This document shows, one piece after another, positions 46,287 to 58,030 of a stretch of 64,000 nucleotides of DNA; position 1 is the stretch's first letter; the number at the start of each line of letters is the position of its first letter. This DNA is from Antilocapra americana. Taxonomy: Eukaryota; Chordata; Mammalia; Artiodactyla; Antilocapridae. A model generated the notes under the pieces. That model saw nothing but the letters and a program-made list of their open reading frames with translations, was not told the origin of the DNA and did not search any database. Position numbers and translations under genes: made by a program. Where the stretch lies: positions 1,116,602 through 1,180,601 of the forward strand of contig ML660211.1 of the NCBI GenBank assembly GCA_007570785.1. Direction: 5' to 3'.

Positions 46287-48388
46287 AAACATCAGTTTTT
46301 GTTATCAAAATAAATACATACTACTACTTCTGGAACCTATACAAAATCATTGATCACCTAAACAGGATCAATGACTATCTGTGATCTGGCATGTAGCAGA
46401 CAAAACTACAACAAGGCTCTTTGTTATTACAACTGGCCATGCTGTTGCATTGAGGGCATTTCATATACCCAGAAATACTGAGAAATATTTTCTTCTAAAG
46501 CTTGGAGTTAATCATGCTTTCTGTGTGCACTTTTATATATTATATGAAATCATATCATATATGTCATACATATAATATTGTACTTATTCTTCATAATAAC
46601 CTTTAAAATTGCTATCATTTAGAGATTTTGTTAGTGAACACATGGAAATTATAGATTTTGTATTGATTCCATAAAAACAATTGGTTTGCTAAAATGAAAT
46701 TCCATTAGGTTCAACCAAAAAAAGAAGTTTCGATTTTTTAAATAAATAACGTAGTCAGATATACCCACCCGTTTCCTCTCTCCTATATCCAATATTATGC
46801 AAACTGCTTTTTTCATCTTTGTTAATAATGTTCAACTCCCATTAGTTAGGCATAAGTCCCTTTGTTTAGAATATCATATTCCCTGTTAAATTAGTTCAGT
46901 TGTGAAGGATATAATGGACAATTTTATTATAGTCATTTTGTTTCTTTGCAGGGATATTTTTCCACTTCATATATAAAATAATCTCAGTGTATATACAAAA
47001 CCAAGAGAAAACCAATGAGAAGACATTCTGGGTGTGTTTGTAAGAATGCTTTGTATGCCTGTGACAATAAAAATTTGAACATGTTCCAATTTTTCACACA
47101 GCTTAGCAGAAATAGCAACATTTCTCTATAAGAACCTCTCTTCTCTCAACATTGTCTCCCCACAACCATATCAAACTTCCTCTTAAACATCTTTTTGTTG
47201 TTATTGTACTATTTCATATTTCACCACATAAAAAGCATTCTTTGTGTTAAGATTTATGTCTTCTATATTAAAGATGAAACCACATCTATATTTCTATTAC
47301 AAAAATTTGCTTGTGTTTCTAATGCCATGTTTCTAACACAAATAAACTTATCAGCATAGCAACCCATTTCACAAAATAGAAAAGAGGCAATATTTACATC
47401 AATGGTGCTTTGAAACTAACATTTTCCTTCAGGGATACATTGCTACATCCTCTTCAGTCCTTTCTCCTGACAGGTTATAAATATTCTCAGAAGTAACTGT
47501 TTTGATGTTGCCTTAAAAACCAGAGGGAAAAGAAGTAGAGAATACTAGGGATACATACGTTTTCACATAAACTTCTCTATCACATTTGACAGCTTAATTA
47601 CATTGTTGTTATTTGCATTTCTCATGCTACTTCATACTTTAGAGTCCTAGCTGACGGCTTTCCATAAAGTGATATTTCATAGTATTCTTTGCTGAATCAA
47701 CTCTCATCTTAGTTCCTTGTACTGCAAGATAAATTCAATCAACAACAACCATATGTTAAGAACTTTGAAGTTAGTTTGTGAGAATGAACAGTTTCTGAAA
47801 GCCTCCATTCTTGGCTTTGCATAATACACGTCTGAAAATCAAAGAGCATTCCATGATAGAAAGGGGATTTAGAGAAATGACCATGGAAATACTGAGGGGA
47901 AAAAGAAATTGTGTTCATATTTCAACACAGTTTGGAATGGTTGTATATAATTCCCCTCTAGCAACGTTTACCTGAGGTTCAGAAAAACTTCTGTCATCTA
48001 TTATCTTTCCTCAAACTTTTCCACTAGAATCCAGAGATAACTTTCTAGAAGCACACATTATTTTATTGTTTTGTGCTCTTTAATAAATGTTTACTGCTGT
48101 CAGACTCTAATTAATATGATGTCTTGCTTTTTAGTCTTGATAAGGAATGAATAGAGTCATCTGTAAGTATCTTATGTGACAGATTGTTAATAGAATCTGA
48201 TCTGAATTGCAAAAATTGCATTATTTAGATTTCCTCTCTGGTCAGCCATGCTTATCACCTTTTCACCATACTTTGCTTTTTTTGTTTTTGATATCGAGAA
48301 AAATACTAGAAATCGTAGAATAAGGTCTTCAAGTTTCTTTATTTTGTCAAAAGAAATAACTAGCTTCTAAAAACTGAATATGCATTTA
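46287..48388. other. AT-rich unique region
   Basis: About 2.1 kb without any gene, RNA gene or repeat I can name. Open frames are under 70 codons. Confidence 0.5.
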
Positions 48389-48399
48389 GCCCCATTTGA

Positions 48400-50743
48400 G
48401 TTCAGTTTCAGTCACTCAGTCATGTCCGACTCTTTGAGACCCCATGGACTACAGTACGCCAGGCATCCCTGTCCTTCACCTCCCAGGGCTTGCTCAAATT
48501 CATGTCCATTGGATCCGTGATGCCATCCAACCATCTCATCCTCTGTCATCCCCTTATCCTCCCACCTTCAATCTTTCCCAGCATCACAGTGTTTTCCAAT
48601 GAGTCAGTTATTCACATCAGGTGGCAAATGTATTGGAGTTTCAGCTTGAGCATCAGTTCTTCCAATGAATATTCAGGGCTGATTTCCTTTAGGATGGACT
48701 GGTTGGATCTCCTTGCAGTCCAAGGGACTCTCAAGAGTCTTCTCCAACACTACAGTTCAAAAGCATCAATTCTTCAGCACTCAGCTTTCTTTGTGGTCCA
48801 ACTCTCACATCCATACATGACTACTGGAAAAACCATAGCTTTGACTAGACAGACATTTGCTGGCAAGGTAATGTCTCTGCTTTTTAGTATGCTCTCTAGG
48901 TTGGTCATATCTTTCCTTCACAGGAGCAGGTGTCTTTTAATTTCATGGCTGCAGTCACCATCTGTAGTGATTTTGGAGCTCCAAAAAATTGAGTTTTAAG
49001 CCAATTTTTTCATGCTCCTCTTTCACTTTCATCAAGAGGCTTTTTCGCTTTTCTTCACTTTCTGCCATAAGGGTGGTGTCATCTGCTTATTTAAGGTTAT
49101 TGATATTTCTCCCGGAAATCTTGATTCCAGCTTGTGCTTCATCCAGCCTGGCATTTCACATGATGTACTCTGCATATCAGTTAAATCAACATGGTGACAA
49201 TGTACAGGCTTAATGTACTCCTTTCCTGATTTGGAACTAGTCTGTTGCTCAATGTCCAGTTCTAACTGTTGCTTCTTGACTTGTATACAGATTTCTCAGG
49301 AGGCAGGTTAGGTGGTCTGGTATTCCCATCTCTTGAAGAATTTTCCACAGTTTGTTGTGATCCACATACTCAAAGGCTTTGGCAGAGTCATTAAAGTAGA
49401 AATAGATGTTTTCTGGAATTCTCTTGCTTTCACGATGACACAACAGATGTTGGCAATTTGATCTCTGGTTCCTCTGCCTTTTCTAAAACCAGCTTGAACA
49501 TCTGGAAGTTCACGGTTAACGTACTGTTGAAACCTGGCTTGAAGAAATTTGAGCATTACTTTACTAACAATCATGCAGTAGTTCAAGCATTCTTTGGCAT
49601 TGCCTTTCTTTGGGATAGGAATGAAAACTGACCTTTTCCCATCCTGTGACCATTGCTGAGTTTTCCAAATTTGCTGGCATACTGAGTGCAGCACTTTCAC
49701 AGCATCATATTTCAGGATTTGAAATAGCTCAATTGGAATTCCATCACCTCCACTATCTTTGTTTGTAGTGATGCTTCCTAAGGCTCACTTGACTTCACAT
49801 CCCAGGATGTCTGGCTATAGGTGAATAATCACACCTTCATGATTATCTGGGTCATGAAGATTTTTTTGTATAGTTCTTCTGTGTTTTTGCCACCTCTTAT
49901 TAATATCTTCTGCTTCTGGTAGCTCCATACCATTTCTATTATTGTGTCCATCTTTACATGAAACATTCCTTGGTATCTCTAATTTTCTTGAAGAGACCTC
50001 TAGTCTTTCCCATTCTATTGTTTTCCTCTATTTCTTTTCATTGATCACTGAGGAAGCCTTTCTTATCTCTCCAAGCTATTCTTGGGAACTCCACATTCAA
50101 ATGGATATATCTTTCCTTTTCTCCTTTGCCTTTAGCTTCTCTTCTCTGCTCAGCTATTTATAAGGTCTCCTCAATCATTTTGCCTTTTTGCATTTCTTTT
50201 TCTTAGGGATGGTATTGATCACTGCCTCCTGTACAAGGTCACAAATCTCTGTCCATAGTTCTTCAGGCACTCTGTGTATCAGATCTAATCCCTTGAATCT
50301 ACTTGTCACTTCCACTGTATAATCATAAGGGATTTGATTTAGGTCATATCTGAATGTCCTAGTGGTTTTCCCTATTTTTTCAATTTAAGTCTGAATTTTG
50401 CAATAAGGAGTTCATGATCCAAGCCACAGTCAGCTCCAAGTCTTGTTTTTGCTGACTGTATAAAGCTTTTTCATCTTTGGCTGCAAAGAATATAATCACA
50501 CTGATTTTGGTATTGACCATCTGGTGATGTCCATGTGTAGAGTCTTCTCTTGTGTTGTTGGAAGAGGGTATTTGCTATGACCAGTGTGTTCTCTCAGCAA
50601 AACTCTGTTAGCCTTTGCCTTGCTTCATGTTGTACTCCAAGCCCACATTTACTTGTTATTTCAGGTATCTCTTGAATTTCTATTTTTGTATTCTAGTCTC
50701 CTATAATGAAAAGTACATCTTTTTTGAGTGTTAGCTCTAGAAG
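48400..50743 (-). mobile_element. BovB LINE, 5'-truncated, 2.3 kb
   Basis: On the minus strand it runs from the tail (TTCAGTTTCAGTCACTCAGT) through the RT and linker to the endonuclease region (block TATAATGAAAAGTACATC). Target-site duplications GCCCCATTTGA (48389-48399) and GCCCCACTTGA (50744-50754), 10 of 11 identical, flank it. RT coding is broken by indels; the best open stretch is 49308-49700. The 169-codon plus-strand frame at 48490-48999 is antisense. Confidence 0.93.
49308..49700 (-). pseudogene. BovB reverse transcriptase fragment (130 codons)
   Basis: This is an open RT stretch with KVLHSVCQQIWKTQQWSQDG, RSVFIPIPKKGNAKECLNY, LQARFQQYVNRELPDVQAGF and RKGRGTRDQIANI, corresponding to RT motifs 2-3. 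The frame then slips before the catalytic site, so the last ~30 residues are not authentic. It is non-functional. Confidence 0.72.
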
Positions 50744-50754
50744 GCCCCACTTGA

Positions 50755-50915
50755 AAGACTTGTGAAAACACAGACTCCTGGATTCCTTTCGCAGACTTTC
50801 TGAACAGGAATTCTGGATTAGTGCCCTACATTTTTATTTCCAGCAAAGTCCTAGATGCTGCTGCTGGTTTAGAGAACACACTTTCTTTTAGGGACCACAC
50901 TTTGAGATGACTGAA
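50755..50915 (+). mobile_element. MER5A (hAT-Charlie DNA transposon), partial
   Basis: AGACTTGTGAAAACACAGAC, TCCTGGATTCC, CAGGAATTCTGGATTAG and the final CACACTTTGAGATGAC match MER5A, a non-autonomous hAT element whose end reads 'aaagtttgagaaccactg'. The start is cut by the BovB target site. Confidence 0.55.
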
Positions 50916-51275
50916 GGAAAGGAATTCTATAAGGAGAAGTGGACTCATCCCAGAAACACTTGGCTAATTCCCTGATTCCAGACTGCCAAGTACATAATTG
51001 TGAGCAACACTGTGTTGTCCCTCCCCTTAAAATGTCTTCAAACAAAGCTTACAAGTAACAGAGTTGGTCCTACTAATGTAAGAGCTAAGGATGAATAAAG
51101 AAATAGTTCTCTTTTCCTGGAGAGAGGATCAATTTGAGGAAGGAAGGGTGGGAGAGAGAAATGGATCCGCCAATTACCCTTTGGCCCTGGTGAGTCAGAC
51201 CAACTTTCCACAACAGTTAGAACCATTCTTTTCTTTTCTCACTCTAGTACCTCATTAACATGTGGAATATTATTC
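50916..51275. other. Unique region
   Basis: No gene or repeat recognised. Confidence 0.5.
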
Positions 51276-51433
51276 AGCTCAGTTCAGTTCAGTCGCCAGT
51301 CATGTCCAAGTTTTTGCAACCCCACGGACTGCAGCACGCCAGGCCTCCCTGTCCATCACCAACTCCTGGAGTTTACTCAAACTCATGTCCATTGAGTCAG
51401 TGATGCCATCCAACCATCTCATCCTCTATCGTC
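51276..51433 (-). mobile_element. BovB 3'-end fragment
   Basis: It is the reverse complement of the BovB tail and last ~150 bases: CAGTTCAGTTCAGTCGCC, CAGGCCTCCCTGTCCATCAC, ATGCCATCCAACCATCTCAT. I could not identify target-site duplications. Confidence 0.88.
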
Positions 51434-53019
51434 TGGTGCCTAAGTAGCTGATAATCTGTTGGGGTGATGACAAAATGACCACAAGGAGTCAGAGGGATAA
51501 ATGAGTCTACACATCACAGAAATCAAGACAGTAAGAAAATACCTGGTATTAACTTGAAAGCCTCATGGACACAGGTGGCATGGGGGTAGGGGAAGGGGTC
51601 TTAGGTGGCACAGTATGCTGCAGGCTCAAGGGCTCAGGGCAGATGGCTGGACTAGGAGCTAGTCCACTTCATCATTACAGCTGTTAGGGCGATACTTCCC
51701 CCATCCCAGCCCCCTCACTGTGGATAGAATACTATTCTAAATTTGCTAGTGTTCAAGCTACCAGGTATTCATGGTCAGAAAGGATTATTTAAGCTCCAGA
51801 GAGAACCAATCTTAAATCAGAGGCATAGGTATGTCTTAAAATCCAACTGTTTCTTTGTAGTTGAGAATATTAACAAGAACTCAACATTAAAAATTACCCC
51901 CACCTCGTTCAAATTAAATACATCTGCATTTCTATCCTGTTAAAGCTTTCTGCTACCTTCTTCACAAAAGTCTTTGCTAACAGTGTTTCACGCCTTTGGT
52001 TGGGGTTTTTGTCACACACTTTCTAGCCAAGTGTGCCATTGTTTTGAAGGTGCTATTTTTGTTTGGGGCAAAGTAACATCTATTCATTTATGTTGTAAAT
52101 ATTAAAACAGACTTTGTGTAATATGCACAGCTAGCTTAAACTTTGTTTCTAGAAATATTTCTTGTGTGTCCTCAAAATGTAAATACCTTTCTAGATTCAT
52201 AATCGTGTGTGTGTGATTTACTTTTGATGTGGTTAAAGAGGCAGCTGTCAGTCTGGCTGAGTTCCTGGTAGTTTTTAAACAGATGAAATCTGAACAGCCA
52301 TTGGATATTTTTCACTGAAGTGTTCTGCAGATGTTGGCAAAGAGATGGAGTCCCCTGAAAGGGACAAATGTGCATTTTAAAGTGTATATAGAAAGATGAA
52401 GCCTCAGGCAGGCATAATGATGAAACAGTCTTTTAAAGGAGTAACTATTTGTTCTGCCAGATCCAAAGAAAAGGGGAAAGTGCCAAGTAAAACCTTAGAT
52501 CCTGAACTGATGGTCTTTAAACATCTCTTCTATATGGAATGCATGCTTTGAATGTTTAGGAGAACATATAGTTTCAAAGAGAACAATCTGTACCTACCCA
52601 TGGGTGTTTCAAAAACACTCTGTATGTTTTAAATAAATTAGGCAACCTTTATACTTCCTATCAATTTATCACAAATGAGGTTTTTTAGAAGTTGGAAATC
52701 TTCCAAATAGGCATATTTCCTGGGAATGTTATGGGAAGATTTAGAAAAATTTAATTTAGTCTAATAGTACAGAATCTGAAATTAAGACTAAAAGATTTAT
52801 TTTAAATATTGATGCAAATTTTTTCATGTAAGTAGTTCTAATACTATGTCATTCCATTCAGTGAGAATGTAGTTAATACAAAGTTGTTATATGTTAGAAA
52901 AATAAAAAAGGAAAGTACCTAAAAGCATGAGGTCATTTCATTTTGGCTGATTAGAACAACTTGGAAAACTAGAAAAACATGGACTTGAAAATTAGATATC
53001 TTGATTAATTTCTATTCTT
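51434..53019. other. Unique region
   Basis: No gene or named repeat recognised in 1.6 kb. Open frames are at most 67 codons. Confidence 0.5.
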
Positions 53020-53170
53020 TCTTTATTTGCTTGTTATATGGACATGCAGAAGTCACTTCAATTAATCTGAGCTTAAATTTCTCCATGATTACACAATAAT
53101 ATCCCCCATCAACCCTGTTCTTTCAAGCATCATTTGAGATATAATAGATCAAAGTAATTTACAAAGTTTA
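53020..53170 (-). repeat. MIR SINE fragment
   Basis: GCAGAAGTCACTTCAATTAA, TCTGAGCTTAAATTTCTCCA, the ATAATATCCCCCATCAACC block and ATTTGAGATATAATAGATC correspond to minus-strand MIR in order. Confidence 0.55.
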
Positions 53171-53233
53171 ATACACTAGTCTCAATTAAAAAACAAAAAA
53201 AGAAAAAAACAGCGGACTTAAAATTAGAATGCC

Positions 53234-53481
53234 CTGGCAGGCTACAGTCAATGGGGTTGTAAAGAGTTGGATACTTCTTAGCAACTAAATCACCACCACA
53301 AGGATATATTGTACAAAGGAGAAATATAACCAATATTATTAATAGCTATAAATTATAAAGTGAAAGTCTCTCAGTTGTGTCCGACTCTTTGCAACCCCAA
53401 GGACTATACAGTCCACGGGATTCTCCAGGCCAGAATACTGGAGTGGGTGGCCTTTCCCTTCTCCAGGGGGGGAAAAAAAAA
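53234..53481 (+). mobile_element. Chimeric retroposon containing SINE pieces in both orientations
   Basis: Exact 14-base duplications AAAATTAGAATGCC (53220-53233 and 53482-53495) flank a 248-base insert ending in a poly(A) run (53473-53485). The insert holds a plus-strand Bov-A 3' end (53234-53298: CTGGCAGGCTACAGTCAATG ...), about 58 bases of unassigned sequence, and a minus-strand Bov-tA2 body (53357-53470: AAAGTGAAAGTCTCTCAGTT ... CTTCTCCAGGGG). The poly(A) next to the right duplication suggests that the plus strand was the inserted RNA. Confidence 0.75.
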
Positions 53482-53611
53482 AAAATTAGAATGCCAATTT
53501 CAAGATTGAATTTGTACTTGGATATGTGTACTTTGAAACTTCCAAGCTATGTGTACTTAGAAACCTTATTTCCTTTCAAGTTTCTCAGCTTCTTTGATTC
53601 TAGCAATTTAA

Positions 53612-53765
53612 GTGTGGTCTCCAATCCATAGCCTCAGCAAGCACTTGGGAACTTGTTAAATTAGCAAATTCCCAGGCCCTTCCACAGATCTGAATTAGAA
53701 ACTCAGGGGTGGGCCCATTAATCTTTGTTTTAAATTGCACACTAAAGTTTGAGATCCTCTGAAAG
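53612..53765 (+). mobile_element. MER5A (hAT-Charlie DNA transposon)
   Basis: TGTGGTCTCCAATCCATAGC, CTTGGGAACTTGTTAAATTA, CCCAGGCCCTTCCACAGATC, GGGGTGGGCCCATTAATCT and CACTAAAGTTTGAGATCCTC form a nearly complete MER5A in consensus order. Confidence 0.75.
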
Positions 53766-53842
53766 AGAAAACAACAATATACACCTCAAACGCCATTGTG
53801 AAGACCACCATCAGACTCACCTTGAACATATATGGTTATGCA

Positions 53843-54056
53843 CACATGTGCTACGTCACTTCAGTCATGCCCAGCTCTCTGCAACCCTACAGACTGTAGT
53901 CCCCAGGACTCCTCTGACCATGGGATTCTCCAGGCCAGAATCCTGGAGTGAGTTGCCCCTCCAGGGGATCTACCCAACCCAGGAATCAAACCCATGGCTG
54001 TTATGTCTCCGGTATTAGTAGGTGAATTCTTTTTCACTGGGGCCACCTGGAATGCC
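53843..54056 (-). mobile_element. Bov-tA SINE
   Basis: It has GTGCTACGTCACTTCAGTCA, CCCCAGGACTCCTCTGACC, TGGAGTGAGTTGCCCCTCCA and a head ending GGGGCCACCTGGAATGCC. It is more diverged than the next copy, which lies 20 bases away in the same orientation. Confidence 0.87.
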
Positions 54057-54077
54057 TTATGTATATGTAAGCGAAAA

Positions 54078-54272
54078 CTGAAAGTGAAAGTTGCTCAGTC
54101 GTGTCCAGCTCTTTGTGACCCCATGGACTATAGAGTCCATGGAATTCTCCAGGCCAGAATACTGGAGTGGGTAGCCTTTCCCTTCTCCAGGGGATCTTCC
54201 CAACCAGGGATCAAACCCAGGTTTCCCACATTGCAGGTGGATTCTTTACCAGCTGAACTACCAGGGAAGTCC
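54078..54272 (-). mobile_element. Bov-tA2 SINE
   Basis: It is a near-consensus minus-strand copy: CTGAAAGTGAAAGTTGCTC, CCAGAATACTGGAGTGGGTA, TTGCAGGTGGATTCTTTACC, GAACTACCAGGGAAGTCC. Confidence 0.92.
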
Positions 54273-55007
54273 TAAGTATACATATGTGTACAGCAATTAC
54301 ACTGACATACACACACATCTGCCTGCATACATAGACTCTGCCCACCCAGGCTGATTGCATCAATATCTCTGGGGTACAAACCAAGCATCAGCGTAATATT
54401 CCCAGAGATTCTCCAGGTGACTCAACACGTGAGAGGCCGCTGGTCACTGTCAACCCATTCCTGCAATTGTGTCTGCTGTCCAGGATCACAGGCTCCCTGG
54501 AATTTCTGTGACTCTCAGTATTTCTCTGCCAAACTGGCCAGAGAAGAACCTGCAGGTATGGGGGTGAAAGGAGTGGAAGGATCCTGGAACCCAGAGTCTA
54601 GTGCACTGCACAGGCTTCTCCTCCCCATACCCCTCACCCATCAAATTAAACCTTGACCCAGAACCAGAGGAAGAAAAAACCATGGGCTCTCTTCTTTCCT
54701 CTCCATAGCAGCTTCAGCTCTTTGCCTCAGGATATCAGGCTTTGGAACTCAAAACCCAGACAACAGTGGCTGTTTTCAAGTAGTGTCTACTTTCTGATAT
54801 GGGTAAAACTCCCCTTAGACAAAGCGTGAAGCAGCCTGGAAAGAGCAAACACTCCTTGTCCTCACAACAGATGCTCCTGGAACGCTGGTGTAGGGCAACT
54901 AGTTGAAGACAAATATCTAAGAAAGTCAGTAATTTTGTTTTGTTCTTCACTGAAATTTGCAAAGTTTGGCCCAAACAGGGTACATATCATATTGGGTTTC
55001 AAGTGCA
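54273..55007. other. Unique region
   Basis: No gene recognised. Open frames on both strands (54417-54656, 54486-54683, 54735-54974) overlap and lack domains. Confidence 0.5.
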
Positions 55008-55860
55008 CAGACATATCTCATTTTATCATGTTCCACTTTATCGTGTTTCACAGAAAACTGTGGCTTTTTTTAAAAAAAACACAATGAAAGTTTAGGGCAA
55101 TCGTAGGTCAAGAAACTCTATTGGTACCATCCGCAACAGCGTTTGCTCACTTTGTGTCTTTGTGTCACATTTTCGGTAATTTTCACAATATTTCAAACTT
55201 TTTCATTGTTATCAATATTATAATTGCTACAATGGTCTGTGATAAATGATCTTTGATGCCACCATTATCAGCATTTGGGGGCACCACAAACTCGACCATC
55301 AAAGACAGTGAACTTAATTACTGGAATAACACAAAGGATTTAAGAATATTTCATAAAATTGATGATAAAGCAGCTTCAGGGCTTGAGAGGGTTGACTCTA
55401 ATTTTGGAAACAGTTCTACTATGGATAAAATGCTATCAAACGGCATTGTATGTTAAGAGAAATCATTTCATGAAAGGAAGAGTCAAGCACTGTGGCAAAC
55501 CTGCACCTCTGTCAGGTTTTTTTAATTGCCACAACCACCCCAACCTTCAGCAACTACCACCTTGATCAGCAAAGCCAGAAGTCATCAACATCAAGCAAGA
55601 CCCTCCATCAGCAGAAGGATTAGAACTCACTGAAGGCTCAGATGATGGCTAGCATTTTTTAGCAACACAACATTTTTAAACTCAGGTATGTGCATTGTTT
55701 TTTAGACAACACTGTTGCACAGTTCAATGTTGCATGGTCTAAACATAACTTTGATATGTACTGAGAAACAAAACAATTCGAGTGAAACTTGCTTTATTGT
55801 GAGATTTGCTTTATTGAGGTAGTCTGAAACCAAACCCACAATATCTCCAAGGCATACTTG
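55008..55860 (+). mobile_element. Tigger1-like (TcMar) DNA transposon, internally deleted
   Basis: Both ends are present: CAGACATATCTCATTTTATC at the left, and ATATCTCCAAGGCATACTTG at the right, which is its diverged terminal inverted repeat. Inside are Tigger1 blocks TCACATTTTCGGTAATTTTC and TTTGATGCCACCATTATCAG from the 5' side. The 3' part of the former transposase region follows: GGCTTGAGAGGGTTGACTC, AAATGCTATCAAACGGCATT, CACCCCAACCTTCAGCAACT and AGGCTCAGATGATGGCTAGC. Most of the transposase gene is missing (853 bases compared with about 2.4 kb), with a junction near 55315. It cannot transpose. Confidence 0.85.
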
Positions 55861-56821
55861 TATTTTAAATAAAATCAATTGTGTTTGATTTAATTATTTA
55901 GTAGGAAAAATGTTAGCTCTATACCCTTTTGGGTAAAGTCTTTCAACTTTGATTAAATCAGTTCAATTATCCAGTGAATTGCTCGCTTAACACAACACAT
56001 GCCAGTCCTTCTCAAACTGTGCACAGGGCTTATTTGTGGCAAGGGTAGGAAAAGTCACCCAACAAATATGGTACATAATACTGAAGCAACAGATTTATGT
56101 AATGTGAGGGGAAGCACATGTAAAGCCAGGAGATAATATGGAATAAAATACAAGTTGTAAGCGAATTAGAAAAATATCATATCTGTATCGGCCTCTGTGA
56201 GCTTTACCACCACTTCCCTCCACGTACACCATCCCCACCTCTGAATGCTCATATTAAGCTTCTTTTGTCAAGAGAGATACAGATACAGAAAAATTTGAGC
56301 TATTTCATTTTTAAAAAGTAAAAGGAAAATGAAGTAGGGGACTAATTCAATTACAAAAATCATCCTGGCTATGAAGAATACTATTTTTGTACATCAGCAT
56401 AGAAGGTCAAAAAATTATAGGACTAGTTGCTTAAAACTTTCATCTCTTACACAAGTAAAATAAATTTCAATTCATGAATGTCAACTCCAATCTGTTAGTA
56501 GAATAACTCTGTTAAATTAGAAAGCTCTATCATGAAAACATAGGTGACATTAGTGAAATCTTTTCTACTATTTCATTTAGAAAGCCAAAAATATAATAAT
56601 ACAAGCAGTACTCACTACGCACATTTAACTTACACACATACACATATGTTGTGCTCCAAGTGCACTGTAAGATTTTTTTAAAAAATGCTCTTCAACAAAT
56701 AGACAACTACAAATGAAAATATAAAATCATGAGAACCAAACTTTCATTCCTACAAAATTTCAACAGATAAAGTATTCAAAAAATTTGCACCGAATTTCTC
56801 AAATATGTATCCTGATACTAT
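55861..56821. other. AT-rich unique region
   Basis: No gene recognised. A CAGTCCTTCTCAAACTGTG block near 56003 resembles the start of a MER5-type hAT element, but the following sequence does not support it. Confidence 0.45.
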
Positions 56822-57027
56822 ATTCAGTCATGTCCAACTCTGAGTGACCCTGTGGACTGCAGCCTGCCAAGCTCCTCGGTCCATGAGATTCTCTAGGTAA
56901 GAATACTGGAGTGGGTTGCCATGCTCTCCTGCAGGGGATCTTCCCAACCCAGGGATCAAATCCACCTTTCTTACTTCTACCTGCACTGCCAGGGGGGAAA
57001 CTTACCACTAGCCCCACCTGGGAACCC
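56822..57027 (-). mobile_element. Bov-tA SINE
   Basis: It has TTCAGTCATGTCCAACTCTG, GCAGCCTGCCAAGCTCCTC, GGAGTGGGTTGCCATGCTCT, and a disturbed head with GGGGGGAAACTTACCACTAG before CCCCACCTGGGAACCC. Confidence 0.87.
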
Positions 57028-57236
57028 GATAATGTATCTTAGGCTAGTGCTTGAGAAATGGTAATTTAAACAATTTGATATTATCAAAACACTACTTAAA
57101 ACTTCAGAAAAAACATATCACTTAAAAATTGATGGTATTTTTAGAATGACTCTTGAGAATTATATTTTCCTATACAATACAAACCAATATGGCCAAAATA
57201 TATACAATATAATACTGGGGAGGTGGTATATATAAA

Positions 57237-57443
57237 CTGAAAGTAAAAGAAGGTAAAAGTTGCTCAGTCATGTTCGACTCTTTGTGACCCCATGGACTAT
57301 ACAGTCCATGGAATTCTCTAGGCCAGAATACTGGAGTGGGTAGCCTTTCCCTTCTCCAGGGGATCTTCCTAATTCAGAGATCAAACCCAGGTCTCCCGCA
57401 TTGCAGGCAGATTCTTTACCAGCTGAGCCACAAGTGAAGCCCA
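57237..57443 (-). mobile_element. Bov-tA2 SINE
   Basis: A complete minus-strand copy with GAAAGTAAAAGAAGGTAAAA in place of the usual GTGAAAGTGAAAGT, then GCTCAGTCATGTTCGACTCT, CCAGAATACTGGAGTGGGTA and a head ending GAGCCACAAGTGAAGCCC. Target-site duplications GTATATATAAA (57226-57236) and GTATATTTAAA (57444-57454) are 10 of 11 identical. Confidence 0.92.
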
Positions 57444-57768
57444 GTATATTTAAATTACTGAAGATTATATACAAAATATCAGGCCAAATATCAGTCAAAG
57501 AAGTTATTCTTTGTTGTTGATTATGTTATCTACCTGTCTTTTAATTTTAATATTTTACATGCATTCTAATTAATGAAACATTTATACATATAACATTGAC
57601 AAAGTTTTAAAAAAAGTGATAGTGTTTACTATTGGCATGGCAAGGACATACAAATGGAACTGTCAAATTTATAATATAAACAAGCAATATCTATTAAAAT
57701 TAAAAATACATACAATTTGACACAATAATTGTGCTACAGGTATTTATTCTACCCTTATATACAAAAAT

Positions 57769-57806
57769 GGGTTTCCCTTGTGGCTCAGCTGGTAAAGAAT
57801 CTGCCT
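57769..57806 (+). repeat. Bov-tA head fragment
   Basis: This is only the tRNA-like head, GGGTTTCCCTTGTGGCTCAG to AAAGAATCTGCCT. It is followed 15 bases later by a full SINE beginning with the same head: a duplicated head, or a SINE inserted within a SINE. Confidence 0.8.
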
Positions 57807-57821
57807 TTAAAGAATTCAAAA

Positions 57822-58030
57822 GGCTTCCCTGATGACACAGATGGTAGAGACTCTGCCTGCAATACAGGAGACCAGGTTCGATCCCTGGGTCAGAAAAATC
57901 TCCTGGAGAAGGGGATGGCTACCCACTCTAGTATTCTTGCCTGGAGAATTTCATGGACAGAGGAGCCTGGTGGGGGTTACATTCCATGGGATCACAAAGA
58001 GTCAGACACAATTGAGCAACTAATACACTT
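57822..58030 (+). mobile_element. Bov-tA SINE
   Basis: It has GGCTTCCCTGATGACACAGA, GGTTCGATCCCTGGGTCAG, TCCTGGAGAAGGGGATGGCT, GGACAGAGGAGCCTGGTGG and AAAGAGTCAGACACAATTGA, ending CTAATACAC. It is complete. Confidence 0.92.

Noticed and set aside
48490..48999. 169-codon plus-strand open frame
   Set aside because: It is antisense to BovB ORF2 in the copy at 48400-50743.
7470..51433. Recurrent 'CATGTCCGACTCTTTG' units as a CRISPR-like or regulatory array
   Set aside because: They are dispersed Bov-A/BovB copies on both strands with irregular spacing, not a direct-repeat array.
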